A DNA stretch of 64,000 bases, from positions 1 through 64,000 of the forward strand of contig NZ_SCTW01000015.1 of the NCBI RefSeq assembly GCF_004322395.1. Direction: 5' to 3'. Below, one piece after another: positions 1 through 9,228 of this stretch. Every line of letters begins with the position of its first letter. Position 1 is the stretch's first letter. Made by a program: the position numbers and the translations under genes. The notes below the pieces were generated by a model. That model was not told the DNA's origin. It saw only the letters and a list, made by a program, of their open reading frames with translations, and made no database searches. The stretch comes from Methylobacter sp. GTDB taxonomy: Bacteria; Pseudomonadota; Gammaproteobacteria; Methylococcales; Methylomonadaceae.

Positions 1-37
1 GGCTAGGGATTGGATACCGCCTATGTTTTAAGGTTCG

Positions 38-1198
38 TTAAGCAGCAATCCGCTTATTATTACTCAAGTTCGCTAAGGTTGATTTCCTTGGTCGGCCTCT
101 TTTCTCAGCTTCTGCTTGTTCTATTTTTTTAGTTAATATTTCACATTTTCCAAATGATCGCCCATTTTGGGGCACGATTGCATTAGCGTAGTAGTCAGTC
201 TTCGTCAGATAGCTCGCTACCCTCTGAAGGTTTTCGATTTTTTCAAGCTGATGGTGACTAATCATACCAATCCCCAGAAACTTATAGTCCGCTTTTTTGG
301 CATTACAGTTGAAATAAAGACCTTTCCCATCGGTAATATCATTCACCCAAAATTCCCCAAGCATTTCGATTCGGTCAATATCCTGTTTATCCATAGAGCC
401 GTCAAAAAAGAGCAGCATATGATAGTGAAACCCAGTCAAATGAGTATATTCCAGTTTCCAAACATAGCCGACCATCCCTTCAAACAAATCATTCCTTGAC
501 CAATTATGAAAAAAATCTTTGCGATCTTTTTTTACCTGAACATACATTTCTAATATATCGTCCTTGGTTAGCATGGCCCCGCCCATGATGTCTTTTTTAT
601 ACCTACAGTCAAGGCGACCCACTAAAAGCCTCGGATGTAAAAAGAAAAGATAAGCGATATAATTAATCAGGCTTTTGGTGTTTTTATTTACAAGGCGTTT
701 ATGTTTATAAATGGCGTTTTTAAACTCCTTACCATTCACCTCATTTCTGATTTTATCTACAAACACATTGAGTATGTTTGCTAACTCTTCCAGATCATAT
801 GATTCAGAAAACCAGCATAGATTATTCCCAATCTTACCCATATTCAAAGGTCCCACTTTCTCCCTTAGTTCATTCTCGAGTTTAATGTACAGACCTGTGT
901 AAGGATTCAGAGTATGAATAGGAAAGGTTTCTGTTATCAAATCAGTACAGCCAGAATTAATGTAATACATTAACAGTGTCAGAATGCTGTTATTTTTGCA
1001 TTCAATATAAGGTCCATTACCACGGCACACTTTTGCATCAAAAAGCTCACCTGTTGAATTGCTTATGATTTTAACCAGTTTTTCAAGTTTGATAATATCT
1101 CCCGCTCTATCATATTCATCAGTGCGCAGGAAATAGTCACCATAATACCCATAAGTATTTTCTTTGAAAGCATCAATAATCTTTTCTTCATCAATCAT
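38..1198 (-). CDS. Satellite/inovirus Gp2-like (YagK/YfjJ-type) HUH replication protein
   Basis: A 386-residue protein that resembles the inovirus Gp2 / YagK-YfjJ family found in filamentous-phage and phage-satellite elements. Around residues 255-265 it has a histidine-x-histidine motif (HYHMLLF), and near residue 330 a conserved YLTKTDYY-type segment. These correspond to the metal-binding and tyrosine parts of HUH rolling-circle initiators. The C-terminus is basic (KRGRPRK), as expected for DNA binding. It starts at an ATG preceded by GAGG. It lies on the same strand as the AlpA-like regulator and integrase of the tRNA-Leu element and probably serves its replication. The family call is from motif recognition only. 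Confidence 0.7.
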   Translation of the reverse strand: MIDEEKIIDAFKENTYGYYGDYFLRTDEYDRAGDIIKLEKLVKIISNSTGELFDAKVCRGNGPYIECKNNSILTLLMYYINSGCTDLITETFPIHTLNPYTGLYIKLENELREKVGPLNMGKIGNNLCWFSESYDLEELANILNVFVDKIRNEVNGKEFKNAIYKHKRLVNKNTKSLINYIAYLFFLHPRLLVGRLDCRYKKDIMGGAMLTKDDILEMYVQVKKDRKDFFHNWSRNDLFEGMVGYVWKLEYTHLTGFHYHMLLFFDGSMDKQDIDRIEMLGEFWVNDITDGKGLYFNCNAKKADYKFLGIGMISHHQLEKIENLQRVASYLTKTDYYANAIVPQNGRSFGKCEILTKKIEQAEAEKRGRPRKSTLANLSNNKRIAA

Positions 1199-2267
1199 GG
1201 TAATACAGCCTCAATATGTGAACCCAGGGGGCTCTTAATACAGGAGTCAGTCAATATGCAGAGACTTGACTGAGTTAATTTGTTTTTCATTGGCATCAAC
1301 ATCTATTCACTATTAATTATTAATTATTAATAACATAAAAGCCAAAATAAGCATCCACTTAATATGCCGGATATGTAACAAATATTTGTCTGGGCTACTC
1401 TTAAAATCAGCAATATTTTTAATTAACTTCATAATATAGTTAGTGACTTAAATCCAAATCTTTGACGCGATAAAAAGCGTGATATTCACAGTCACGCTTA
1501 GGTTAATTCAAACAGTATTGGCGACACACAGAGTGCTATGCAGTAAGCCAGTCGATGAATAGATTCATCGCGTAAAAGTTAGGTCTTGATGCAAATAGTT
1601 AGGTTTTTTGTATTATATTTCAGTTGCTTGTTTGTATATTCGATTTCTCCACTGTAAAATCTGTTGATCTCGGTTCTTTACACAGTTTCGCCGTTGGGTT
1701 TGCTTATACTAAGCTAAAACCGTGCTGGGCATTTATATGGATTTTTCTTATGCGGAATATTCTCTTGATCTGTTTAACGACAATTTCCTATATAGGCTTC
1801 CTTAAAATGTTATGAATATTTAATTTACATTTAATCTATATATAACTTTCCTTCAGTTTAATAATTTGCCTTCAACTATTAATAGTTATTTTTAATAATC
1901 CCCTATGATTATGACTGAGTATTTGGTTAAAGGAGTTAACCCAAAAATTATGAAATTAATGATACATCCACATCCGATCTATTCGTCGAGTTGAAGTCTT
2001 GTATTAAAATATCGTGAAATTGCGTTTTATATTTATTAATATTTTTTTCATGCAATACTTATTAAATTAGGCTTTTATTGCATTTATTATTAAAATATAT
2101 TTATAAACTGTACATCGACACACTCCGCCAATACATGGGTAACGACTAAAAATTGCTTGTCGACTTTTCTTAATAGCTAGCGAAAGTACTATGTTAATCA
2201 AGGTATGCGCACGAAAAGCCAAATGATGAATTTTTGATTGATTAAGTAGAGCATTTAGTTTGTACTT
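1199..2267. other. AT-rich gene-free stretch inside the tRNA-Leu element
   Basis: About 1.07 kb between the Gp2-like gene and alpA. It is strongly AT-rich, with short tandem TTAATTA-type units near 1313-1332. I see no convincing coding frame: the open frames are short and lack ribosome sites. It could hold the promoter and replication origin of the element, but no iterons or nick site can be defined by eye. Confidence 0.5.
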
Positions 2268-2492
2268 TCATGCAGCCTCGCTCATGGAAGTAATTAGATT
2301 ACGAATGTCCTCAATACGCCAGGCGGTTGTACGCGGCCCTAGCTTGACGGGCTTAGGGAATCGACCATCTTTAACACCCTGCCACCAAGTTGATTTACTC
2401 ACAGGGATAAGCGCAGGTATAGGCGGTTGTGCATTGGGATTGCCGATTATTGTTGACAGGCGTATATAGCCCGTTTGAGGTAGTTGGTGCAT
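2268..2492 (-). CDS. AlpA-family phage transcriptional regulator
   Basis: A 74-residue helix-turn-helix protein of the AlpA (MerR-like excisionase) type. The core reads as a DNA-binding helix (VSKSTWW) followed by the characteristic GRFPKPVKLGPR and AWRIEDI segments. AlpA proteins switch on integrase/excisionase genes of P4-like satellites and prophages. A GGGAG ribosome site precedes the ATG. It lies upstream of the HUH gene on the same strand, which fits a replication/excision control role for this element. Confidence 0.85.
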   Translation of the reverse strand: MHQLPQTGYIRLSTIIGNPNAQPPIPALIPVSKSTWWQGVKDGRFPKPVKLGPRTTAWRIEDIRNLITSMSEAA

Positions 2493-2565
2493 TTTGTATT
2501 ACTCCCGGTGGTTAATGTCTAATGTCCGGGACAGTTTATTACTATCCGAAATACCTAGAAATACG

Positions 2566-3351
2566 AGTCCGGCGGTGACCGTTCATCGTCAGACCGCACA
2601 ATGTACAGTCTCCGAACGGAGACTGTGTAATGGGTCAGGAATGTGATTTTCTTGTATCCTATTGGTTATGACCTATTACAAAGAAATGACATGCACAGCT
2701 TATGGCTGTAATCCCATTATGAAGGCCGTCCCCAGTGCAGCGCATACACAGCGTTACCTTTGTAAATATCCGGATTGTGAACCTAAAACTTTCATGTTGG
2801 CTTACCGCTTGTGAATACGGCATTAAAGAGTAAGTTTTCGACATCTCAAGAAAAATACCGTAATTAGCACTTTCTTTGTATGCAGAGGGGATTTTGGGGG
2901 AGAGATTGGAATTGGCTTGTAAAGAAGCTGAAATGGATATGCAATGGTCCTTTGTCGGCAACCAGTCCAATCAACGTTGGCTCTGGTATGCCGTTGATCA
3001 TGCCACGAACACGGTATTGGCTTATGTGTTTGGCAAACGCAAGGATGAGGTATTCAAAAAGCTGAAAGCATTGCTCGAACTCTTTGGCATTAGCCGTCAT
3101 GACATCGATGAGTGGGGCGTTTATGAGCGCCATTTTGAAAGCGATATGCACGAGGTCTGTAAACGTAATACCCAAAAGATGAACGCAAGAGTCTGAATCT
3201 CAGGACTTGGATTAAGCGGCTTATACAAAAAGCAATGGATTTTTTCGAACTTGGAGATTATGCATATACGGCCATCGGGTTGCTGATCAACAAATTCGAA
3301 TTTGGTTTGGATATTCAGCCAAATTGCACATTTAACCCACTACCGGAGTCT
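2566..3351 (+). mobile_element. Decayed IS1-family insertion sequence
   Basis: About 785 bp, the size of an IS1 element, holding broken insA- and insB-like frames. Candidate imperfect terminal inverted repeats: the left end reads AGTCCGGCGGTG near 2566 and the right end, on the complement, reads ACTCCGGTAGTG near 3350. A perfect 9-bp-arm palindrome (CAGTCTCCG/CGGAGACTG) sits at about 2605-2624, ahead of insA. Exact ends and target duplication are uncertain. Confidence 0.6.
2668..3322 (+). pseudogene. IS1-type transposase remnant (InsA + InsB, several frameshifts)
   Basis: The 5' part (2668-2814) encodes an InsA-like zinc-finger start with CTAYGC and CKYPDC cysteine pairs, then hits a premature stop. 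The second part (2876-3196) matches the InsB DDE domain (DMQWSFVG, QRWLWYA, VLAYVFG, CKRNTQ). The final part continues in another frame (LNLRTWIKRL, then INKFEFG). At least two frame breaks are visible, so the transposase should be inactive. Confidence 0.75.
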
Positions 3352-3353
3352 GC

Positions 3354-4376
3354 TTACCGAAATCGAATTCCTTTTTCATTTGCGGCTTTTCTAATCCATC
3401 CTGAAACTGTTCGAGGTTCATACTCCATACTTTTTTGTTTCAGCCAATCAGAAAAATGAAGTCCAGCTTTTTCCGCGCTGGGGTGTTTATTAGTATCTTT
3501 GAGCCATTCATTAATTACTAAGGCTTTTGCTTCATGATCTTTCTTGTGGCGTTGCCGATTTAATTCGGCCGACCGCTCTTTTTTCCTCTTACGATCTTCT
3601 TCTTCCTGTTTGATTTTCTCGTTCTGATATTCATCATGTGTTTTAGTAAGTTCAAGTCTATGAACTAAAATAATTCGTTCAACCTCGTGTAAATGTTCAG
3701 CATAGCAAGCCGCATCCATCGCTTTCAAAGCTTCGCATCCGGCCATAGAAAGGTTAATATTTGATCCGATAGTCTTGAAGCCCATCTCTCGAATCATTTC
3801 GTCCAGATTAGCAAATACTTGTGAAACATCTTCATTTATAGAATCAGGATTTATAAGGTTGATTGCGTCTGATAATAGCCATAGAGCTAGCACAGCAAAA
3901 AGCTCAAACGGTTTGCAATCGTCTGTGACCACTTCTGTTGCTTCACTAAGCTCGTCCAAAAAGCTGACACACTCTTTTAATGTATCTATTTCACTGGTGT
4001 TTCCTGCTGTGGGAATATCCAAATCAACTTCTCGATCTGGGTTAAAAACCCATTTACAACCGTCACCATTATCAACAGAGTCAAAGAAATACAGTGCATA
4101 TTGATATTCGTCCTCTTCATCTCGACTTTTACATTTCCCTAGTTCAGACTGAGTTAATATGGCAAATAATCGATTGATTTCATTTTCTTTCACAGATTGA
4201 AAATATATATTAAATAGTCCATCAATGTATTCAGCAATCGATATGCATTGTTCTACAGTCCGATTTTTCAGTAATGTTCGTGCACGCCATGCAATATCGG
4301 GTAAATGAGAAATCGGATAAATTGGAACATCGCCAGATAAAGGATTGAATTTTTCAAATTGATTCCAGAATTCCAT
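3354..4376 (-). CDS. Hypothetical protein with charged coiled-coil region
   Basis: A 340-residue protein I do not recognise. The start at 4376 (MEFWNQFEKF) is preferred over the longer frame because AGAGGT lies seven bases upstream. The N-terminal half is mixed helical. Residues about 245-290 are very rich in Glu/Lys/Arg and should form a coiled coil. The C-terminal 50 residues (SDWLKQKSM, RTVSGWIRKA) look like a small basic domain that could bind DNA. It sits between the IS1 remnant and the hsd remnant in the tRNA-Leu element, so it is probably cargo. Function unknown. Confidence 0.6.
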   Translation of the reverse strand: MEFWNQFEKFNPLSGDVPIYPISHLPDIAWRARTLLKNRTVEQCISIAEYIDGLFNIYFQSVKENEINRLFAILTQSELGKCKSRDEEDEYQYALYFFDSVDNGDGCKWVFNPDREVDLDIPTAGNTSEIDTLKECVSFLDELSEATEVVTDDCKPFELFAVLALWLLSDAINLINPDSINEDVSQVFANLDEMIREMGFKTIGSNINLSMAGCEALKAMDAACYAEHLHEVERIILVHRLELTKTHDEYQNEKIKQEEEDRKRKKERSAELNRQRHKKDHEAKALVINEWLKDTNKHPSAEKAGLHFSDWLKQKSMEYEPRTVSGWIRKAANEKGIRFR

Positions 4377-4491
4377 TTTGCGACCTCTTGTGCTTGCCCT
4401 TGATATATTTTCACGCCAGCCGGACAAGGATTTCCAGTTTTCGGGGGATCAGCCTAGACACGACAAAATTAATCAATCGTCACATTGACGA

Positions 4492-4580
4492 CTAAATTGT
4501 TTGATACTTCTTAAAATTCTCCGCCTGCTCAAAAATTTCCTTATAAACCTCATCCCGGTCTACCGGCGGATAACGCACCA
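4492..4580 (-). pseudogene. hsdR: Terminal fragment of type I restriction subunit HsdR
   Basis: The frame ending at 4492 encodes RYPPVDRDEVYKEIFEQ and a few further residues, the usual C-terminus of HsdR proteins. It is fused by deletion to the truncated hsdM. About 30 codons of hsdR remain. Confidence 0.7.
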
Positions 4581-5578
4581 TTCGCCAAAATAAAACCCGC
4601 CACACCATTTTCCGAAAGTTTGGAAACCATGTGCAGAATCCAGCCATAGTTAGCGTTGCTGGTGGGTGGCGTTTCGTAGCCATTCCAGCGGGGATCATCG
4701 GTCAATTCATTGGATGCTCGCCAGTCTTTTTGATTAAACGGTGGATTAGCCATAATAAAATCGGCTTTTAAATCGGGGTGCTGGTCTTTAGCAAAGGTAT
4801 CACGCGAGGCCGCACCCATATTGGCGGCAATGCCACGAATGGCGAGGTTCATTTTCGCCAGCTTGTAGGTGGTGGTTTGCTCCTGCCCATAAATGGAAAT
4901 GTCTTTGCGGTTGCCTTTATGACTATCGACAAATTTCATCGATTGCACAAACATACCACCAGAGCCGCAACAAGGGTCATAGATTTTGCCTTTGTAGGGT
5001 TCAATCATTTCCGCAATCAGATTGACGATACTTTTGGGCGTATAGAATTCGCCCTTGCCTTTGCCTTCCGCCAATGCAAATTTACCCAGAAAGTATTCAT
5101 ATACTCGCCCCACCACATCTTCATGCTGGCTGCTGATGGTCTGAATGTTGTTGATTTCATCCAGCAGGGCAGCCAGTTTGCTGACTTCCAAATCCAGCCG
5201 TGAAAAATAGTTGTCCGGCAACGCTCCAGCCAGCACTTTATTTTTCTTTTCGATGTCATGCAGGGCGGTATCAATTTTTACCGCTATATCATCCTGCTTG
5301 GCGTTTTTCTTGATGTAACTCCAGCGCGATTCTTCGGGCAGATAAAACGCGTTTTTCATGGTGTAAAAATCGACCATATCCACATACTGATCGCCATGCT
5401 CGGCAATGATTTCCTGTTTTCGCGCTTCAAAGGTATCACTGACGAATTTCAGGAAAATAAGACTTAAAACAACGTGTTTGTATTCTGATGGTTCAACACT
5501 TCCGCGCAACTTATTGGCCGAGTCCCAGAGTGATTCTTCAAAACTTTTTTGTTTCGTTGCGGCTGATTTTTTTGCCAT
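4550..5578 (-). pseudogene. hsdM: Type I modification methylase HsdM, C-terminally truncated
   Basis: 342 residues of a type I restriction-modification N6-adenine methyltransferase. The N-terminal HsdM domain (LRGSVEPSEYKHVVL) is followed by methyltransferase motif I (DPCCGSGGM) and catalytic motif IV (NPPF). Normal HsdM is about 500 residues. Here the frame ends after LANGALSAGRPG and then overlaps, in another frame, the C-terminal tail of an HsdR restriction subunit. The specificity gene hsdS and nearly all of hsdR are missing, so no working type I system is expected. Confidence 0.85.
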
Positions 5579-5625
5579 GTCATTCCTTGAATGAATTTTA
5601 GATAAAGATTCTAAGTTGGTCGTTG

Positions 5626-6879
5626 TTAAGCAGTTTGCTTAAAAGGTAGCACATCCGCACCTTTTTTCAGGTTATCAAGATAATCGGCCCAGGATTGCAT
5701 CATGCGCCGTCTTTCATCCAGATATTGCGCCCGATTATAGGCAGCTCTGACTTGATCTCGTGGCGTATGTGCTAATTGCCTTTCTATCGCATCCGGACTC
5801 CATCCTTGCTCATTGAGCAGGGTGGATGCGGTGGTTCTGAATCCGTGAGCTGTCATAACGTCCGAATCGTATCCTAGCGATTTAAGCGCCGTGCGAATGG
5901 TGCCGTCCGACATGGGTCGCCCATCACCACGGATTGACGGAAACACATATTGCCCTTCGCCGGTAAGGGGTTGGATTGATTCCAGGATTGCTACAGCTTG
6001 AGTGCTTAACGGTACAATGTGATGAAAATCGGTTTTAGAAATATAAGGTCGCCATTCCCGTGCTGTCAAATCAACATCATCCCAAAGCATTTGCCGGATT
6101 TCGCCCGGTCTTTGAAATAGTAACGGCGATAACCTAAAAGCCGATTGCACAACAAAAGTGCCTTGATAATTCGATATATCCCGCAAGAGTAGGGCGACTT
6201 GCTTGGGGTCAATAATCGCGGCCCGGTGCTTCACCTTTTGCGCCGGTATCTGCTTAGCTACGGGTTGCGCCGGATCGTAGTCGGTGTAATTGTGAACAAT
6301 CGCATAGGCAAATGCCGAACTGATTTCCGCGTGCAATCGGTGCGCCGTTTCAAGTTGCTGTTTATCGATCATCGGCTTTAAGACTGCCAGCACATCGGCG
6401 GATTTAATTTCCTTGATAGGTTTATCACCTAATAACGGAAAAGCTAATCGTTCAATTCGACTTGTTTTCTTTTGATGTGTTGTTGCGCTTGTCAGGTGGG
6501 CGATTGAATCCAGCCATTTTCGGGTTACATCAGCGAAACTGTCCAGAATTGGCAAGCCTTCGTTTATTCGATCTTCATTTAATTTGGAAATCCGTTTGAC
6601 TGCCTTAACTTGCTTTCTGAGTTGGCCGGGATCAATGCCATTTGCAATTTGTGCGCGGGCTTCTTCGGCTTTGCGCCTTGCATTTTCTAAACTGGTATCA
6701 GGATAGGCCCCAAAAGCGATTTTCTTACGCTTCCCTTCAAACTGATAGACGAACCGCCACAATTTAGAACCACCAGCTCCGACGAAAAGAAACAGGCCAC
6801 CGCCATCATTGATGGTGTAATCCTTTTCTTTGGGTTTTGCTGCTTTGTAAACCACGTCTTTATTGAGATTAACCGCCAT
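5626..6879 (-). CDS. P4-type tyrosine integrase of the tRNA-Leu element
   Basis: A 417-residue phage integrase with an N-terminal DUF4102 arm-binding domain (KDYTINDGGGLFLFV, AFGAYPDTSLENAR) and a C-terminal catalytic domain. Visible catalytic residues are Arg in RPGEIRQ, HGFR (His-x-x-Arg), LAH, and the Tyr nucleophile in AAYNRAQY. The longer open frame to 7152 reads through the tRNA gene. The real start is the ATG at 6879, preceded by GAGGTGG. It lies just downstream of tRNA-Leu, the usual place for an integrase that uses a tRNA 3' end as attachment site. It appears intact. Confidence 0.93.
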   Translation of the reverse strand: MAVNLNKDVVYKAAKPKEKDYTINDGGGLFLFVGAGGSKLWRFVYQFEGKRKKIAFGAYPDTSLENARRKAEEARAQIANGIDPGQLRKQVKAVKRISKLNEDRINEGLPILDSFADVTRKWLDSIAHLTSATTHQKKTSRIERLAFPLLGDKPIKEIKSADVLAVLKPMIDKQQLETAHRLHAEISSAFAYAIVHNYTDYDPAQPVAKQIPAQKVKHRAAIIDPKQVALLLRDISNYQGTFVVQSAFRLSPLLFQRPGEIRQMLWDDVDLTAREWRPYISKTDFHHIVPLSTQAVAILESIQPLTGEGQYVFPSIRGDGRPMSDGTIRTALKSLGYDSDVMTAHGFRTTASTLLNEQGWSPDAIERQLAHTPRDQVRAAYNRAQYLDERRRMMQSWADYLDNLKKGADVLPFKQTA

Positions 6880-6990
6880 TTGCCACCTCTCATTTGTTAC
6901 CTTTTTAATGAGCATTATAGGCAAGGTAACAAAAAAGGTAACACTTTTTATCGGATACCCCTGTGTTTCACTGGATTTCTTCGGACAATA

Positions 6991-7023
6991 AAAAACCCGC
7001 CAAGCCTTACGGCTTGCGGGTTT
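6991..7023 (-). terminator. Rho-independent terminator after tRNA-Leu
   Basis: On the minus strand the hairpin CCCGCAAGCC/GGCTTGGCGGG with a four-base loop is followed by a run of T. It lies just past the tRNA-Leu 3' end and before the integrase. Confidence 0.75.
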
Positions 7024-7056
7024 ATGTACGTCTTTGCACGGCTCTGTACTTATGTT

Positions 7057-7143
7057 TGGTACCGAGGGCCGGAATCGAACCGGCACGATGTCACCATCAC
7101 CGGATTTTGAATCCGGCGCGTCTACCAGTTCCGCCACCCCGGC
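7057..7143 (-). tRNA. tRNA-Leu (anticodon CAA)
   Basis: An 87-nt leucine-type tRNA. The acceptor is GCCGGGG paired with CCTCGGT, the anticodon loop is TTCAAAA (anticodon CAA), there is a long variable arm, the T arm is GCCGG/CCGGC, and the 3' CCA is encoded. Its 3' end faces the integrase, so it is the likely attachment site of the element to the left. Confidence 0.95.
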
Positions 7144-7231
7144 AAAGAGCATGTATTATAGGTAACGTTTATCAAAAAGGCTAGTTTTTTTAAAGTGTAT
7201 TTGAAAGCTTAACCTGATAACATCGTCCGCT

Positions 7232-8251
7232 ATGAAAAAAAGTGATTTTAACTACCCGTTACCCGAAGAATTAATCGCGCAAAAACCCTTGGCCGAGCGC
7301 AATGCAAGCCGTCTATTATATGTGGATCGAAATACCGGACGGATAACCGACCGGCAGTTTACCGATTTTATCGATTTAATCGATCAGCGCGATTTACTTG
7401 TTTTTAACGATACCAAAGTGATTCCTGCACGGCTATTTGGCAAAAAACAAAGCGGCGGCAAGGTCGAAATTCTCATCGAGCGCATTCTGGACGATCATCA
7501 CGCTATTGCTCATGTCAGATCGAGCAAATCATCGAAACCCGGCACTTTGATTGAATTGGAATGCGGCTATTGCTGCGAAGTGTCGGGTAGGATGGATGAC
7601 CTGTTTCGATTGGAGTTTAAAGGCGATAAAAGTTTGCTCGCACTATTGGAGCAAATCGGCCATATTCCATTGCCGCCTTATATTACTCGTGAAGACGATG
7701 AGTCCGACCTGACTCGCTACCAGACTGTCTTTGCCAGAGAAGCAGGCGCCGTTGCGGCGCCCACCGCAGGCCTGCATTTTGATCAAGCGCTGATGGAAAA
7801 GCTTAAAGTCAAAGGCGTGCAAACCGCTTTTGTGACTTTGCACGTCGGCAGCGGCACTTTTCAGCCGGTCAGAGTGGAAGATTTATCCGAACATTTAATG
7901 CATAAAGAATACTTTGCTGTGCTGCCGGAAACCGTAACCGCTGTTCAACAAGCCAGAGCAATTGGAGGGCGGGTTATTGCGATAGGCACGACGGCGGTCA
8001 GGGCGTTGGAATCAGCATCCCAAAGCGGCCGGCTAGAGACCGGTTTTGGTGATACGGATTTATTCATTACCCCCGGCTATCAATTCAAGTCGGTTGATGC
8101 GATGCTGACCAACTTTCACCTGCCCGAGTCTACTTTATTGATGTTGGTTTCAGCGTTTGCCGGTTACGAACACATTATGAACGCATACAGCCATGCAATC
8201 GATCATTCTTACCGATTTTTCAGCTATGGTGATGCGATGTTTTTGGGGTAG
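7232..8251 (+). CDS. queA: S-adenosylmethionine:tRNA ribosyltransferase-isomerase QueA
   Basis: A 339-residue protein, full length for QueA, which moves the ribosyl part of S-adenosylmethionine onto 7-aminomethyl-7-deazaguanine in tRNA to make epoxyqueuosine. Recognisable segments are [10 protein letters not shown] at the N-terminus, [31 protein letters not shown], and [16 protein letters not shown] near the C-terminus. In many gammaproteobacteria queA is followed by tgt. Here it is followed by decayed sequence and the CoM island, so the usual neighbourhood is interrupted. queC and queE of the same pathway lie at 46-47.5 kb. Confidence 0.97.
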   Translation: MKKSDFNYPLPEELIAQKPLAERNASRLLYVDRNTGRITDRQFTDFIDLIDQRDLLVFNDTKVIPARLFGKKQSGGKVEILIERILDDHHAIAHVRSSKSSKPGTLIELECGYCCEVSGRMDDLFRLEFKGDKSLLALLEQIGHIPLPPYITREDDESDLTRYQTVFAREAGAVAAPTAGLHFDQALMEKLKVKGVQTAFVTLHVGSGTFQPVRVEDLSEHLMHKEYFAVLPETVTAVQQARAIGGRVIAIGTTAVRALESASQSGRLETGFGDTDLFITPGYQFKSVDAMLTNFHLPESTLLMLVSAFAGYEHIMNAYSHAIDHSYRFFSYGDAMFLG

Positions 8252-9228
8252 ATATTCGATGGAAACTGTAGGATGGTTTCACTTTAATATACACAGTTTC
8301 AAGTTGTTTCGATATGGCTATTCCGATTCACTATCGTTTGACTAGTGCGCCTAAATTTACCCCTGAATTTTTGATTAAACTCCCCTACTCCACAAGGCGA
8401 ACCATCGGCTTGTGCAGAACTCAAAACACCTTTAATCGCTGAAACACTCTATATACAGTTTCTATTTGTGCCCTCTCAATAAGAAAGGCCAAAGCTACTC
8501 TGTTTGTTTCGATTATTCGGTAGACACTAATATTCCGGTAGTGTTGCTTTTGCATAATTCCAGAGCACCTAGTGCTTCAAGAAAGCAAGCCGCGCCATCA
8601 CCCTTAATCTTTCCGACGCTATTTTCGTGCTATCTGTTCGTCGACCGCCAATACCTCGGGAAAAAGGAACCTCTTGCTTATCGTAAATGTGGCATAGAAA
8701 AGCCAGATCACGTCCCATGCGGTCACGTATATGGCTTGAAGAAAAACTGCCAAAGGCCCAACCTGAACTGTGTCGCTATGGAACACCTGTAACGAAACGA
8801 CACAGTTTGACAATCCCGAATTCATCAAAAAAACACAAAAATCTCTTGCCTTATCAAATGGTCAATTCTGTCATAGTGAGGCTTATAGCGGCGAAGAGGC
8901 ATTATTTAAGCATTTGGCACAGATCATGCTTTATACTTTGACAATCAGCTTTGAGGCAATGGCAGCACTGTAGACATGACGGCTTAAATTTGAGGGTTGG
9001 ATTATTGCTCTGCATGTAAGCCAGATGTCGGGGTTTAATTCTTGGGACTTATCTAAAGCAGCGTCTCTGATATAGGTATAACTACTATGTTTCACCTAAT
9101 CGAGTTTGAGCGTAAGATGATGAAAAAGAAAAAACGCCATTGTAAGTAATTGTTAAACCTGCCCAAAAAGGTAAACAGGTGCAGCAAAAATTACGCTATC
9201 TGATCAAAATTAAAAATTAGGAAGCAGC
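8252..9228. other. Gene-free or decayed junction between queA and the CoM island
   Basis: About 1 kb with only broken short frames on both strands and no recognisable product. The last frame before the regulator (about 9157-9222, ending KLRYLIKIKN) looks like the tail of a lost gene. An ACCTG...CAGGT inverted pair lies at about 9158-9181. This is probably the left boundary of the acquired region. I found no copy of the tRNA-Lys attachment sequence here. Confidence 0.5.

Noticed and set aside
6880-7152. N-terminal extension of the tRNA-Leu integrase
   Set aside because: It would be translated from the tRNA and its terminator; a good ribosome site and family start lie at 6879.
8466-8973. Overlapping short frames between queA and the regulator
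   Set aside because: No homology recognised, no ribosome sites, and competing frames on both strands; treated as decayed sequence.
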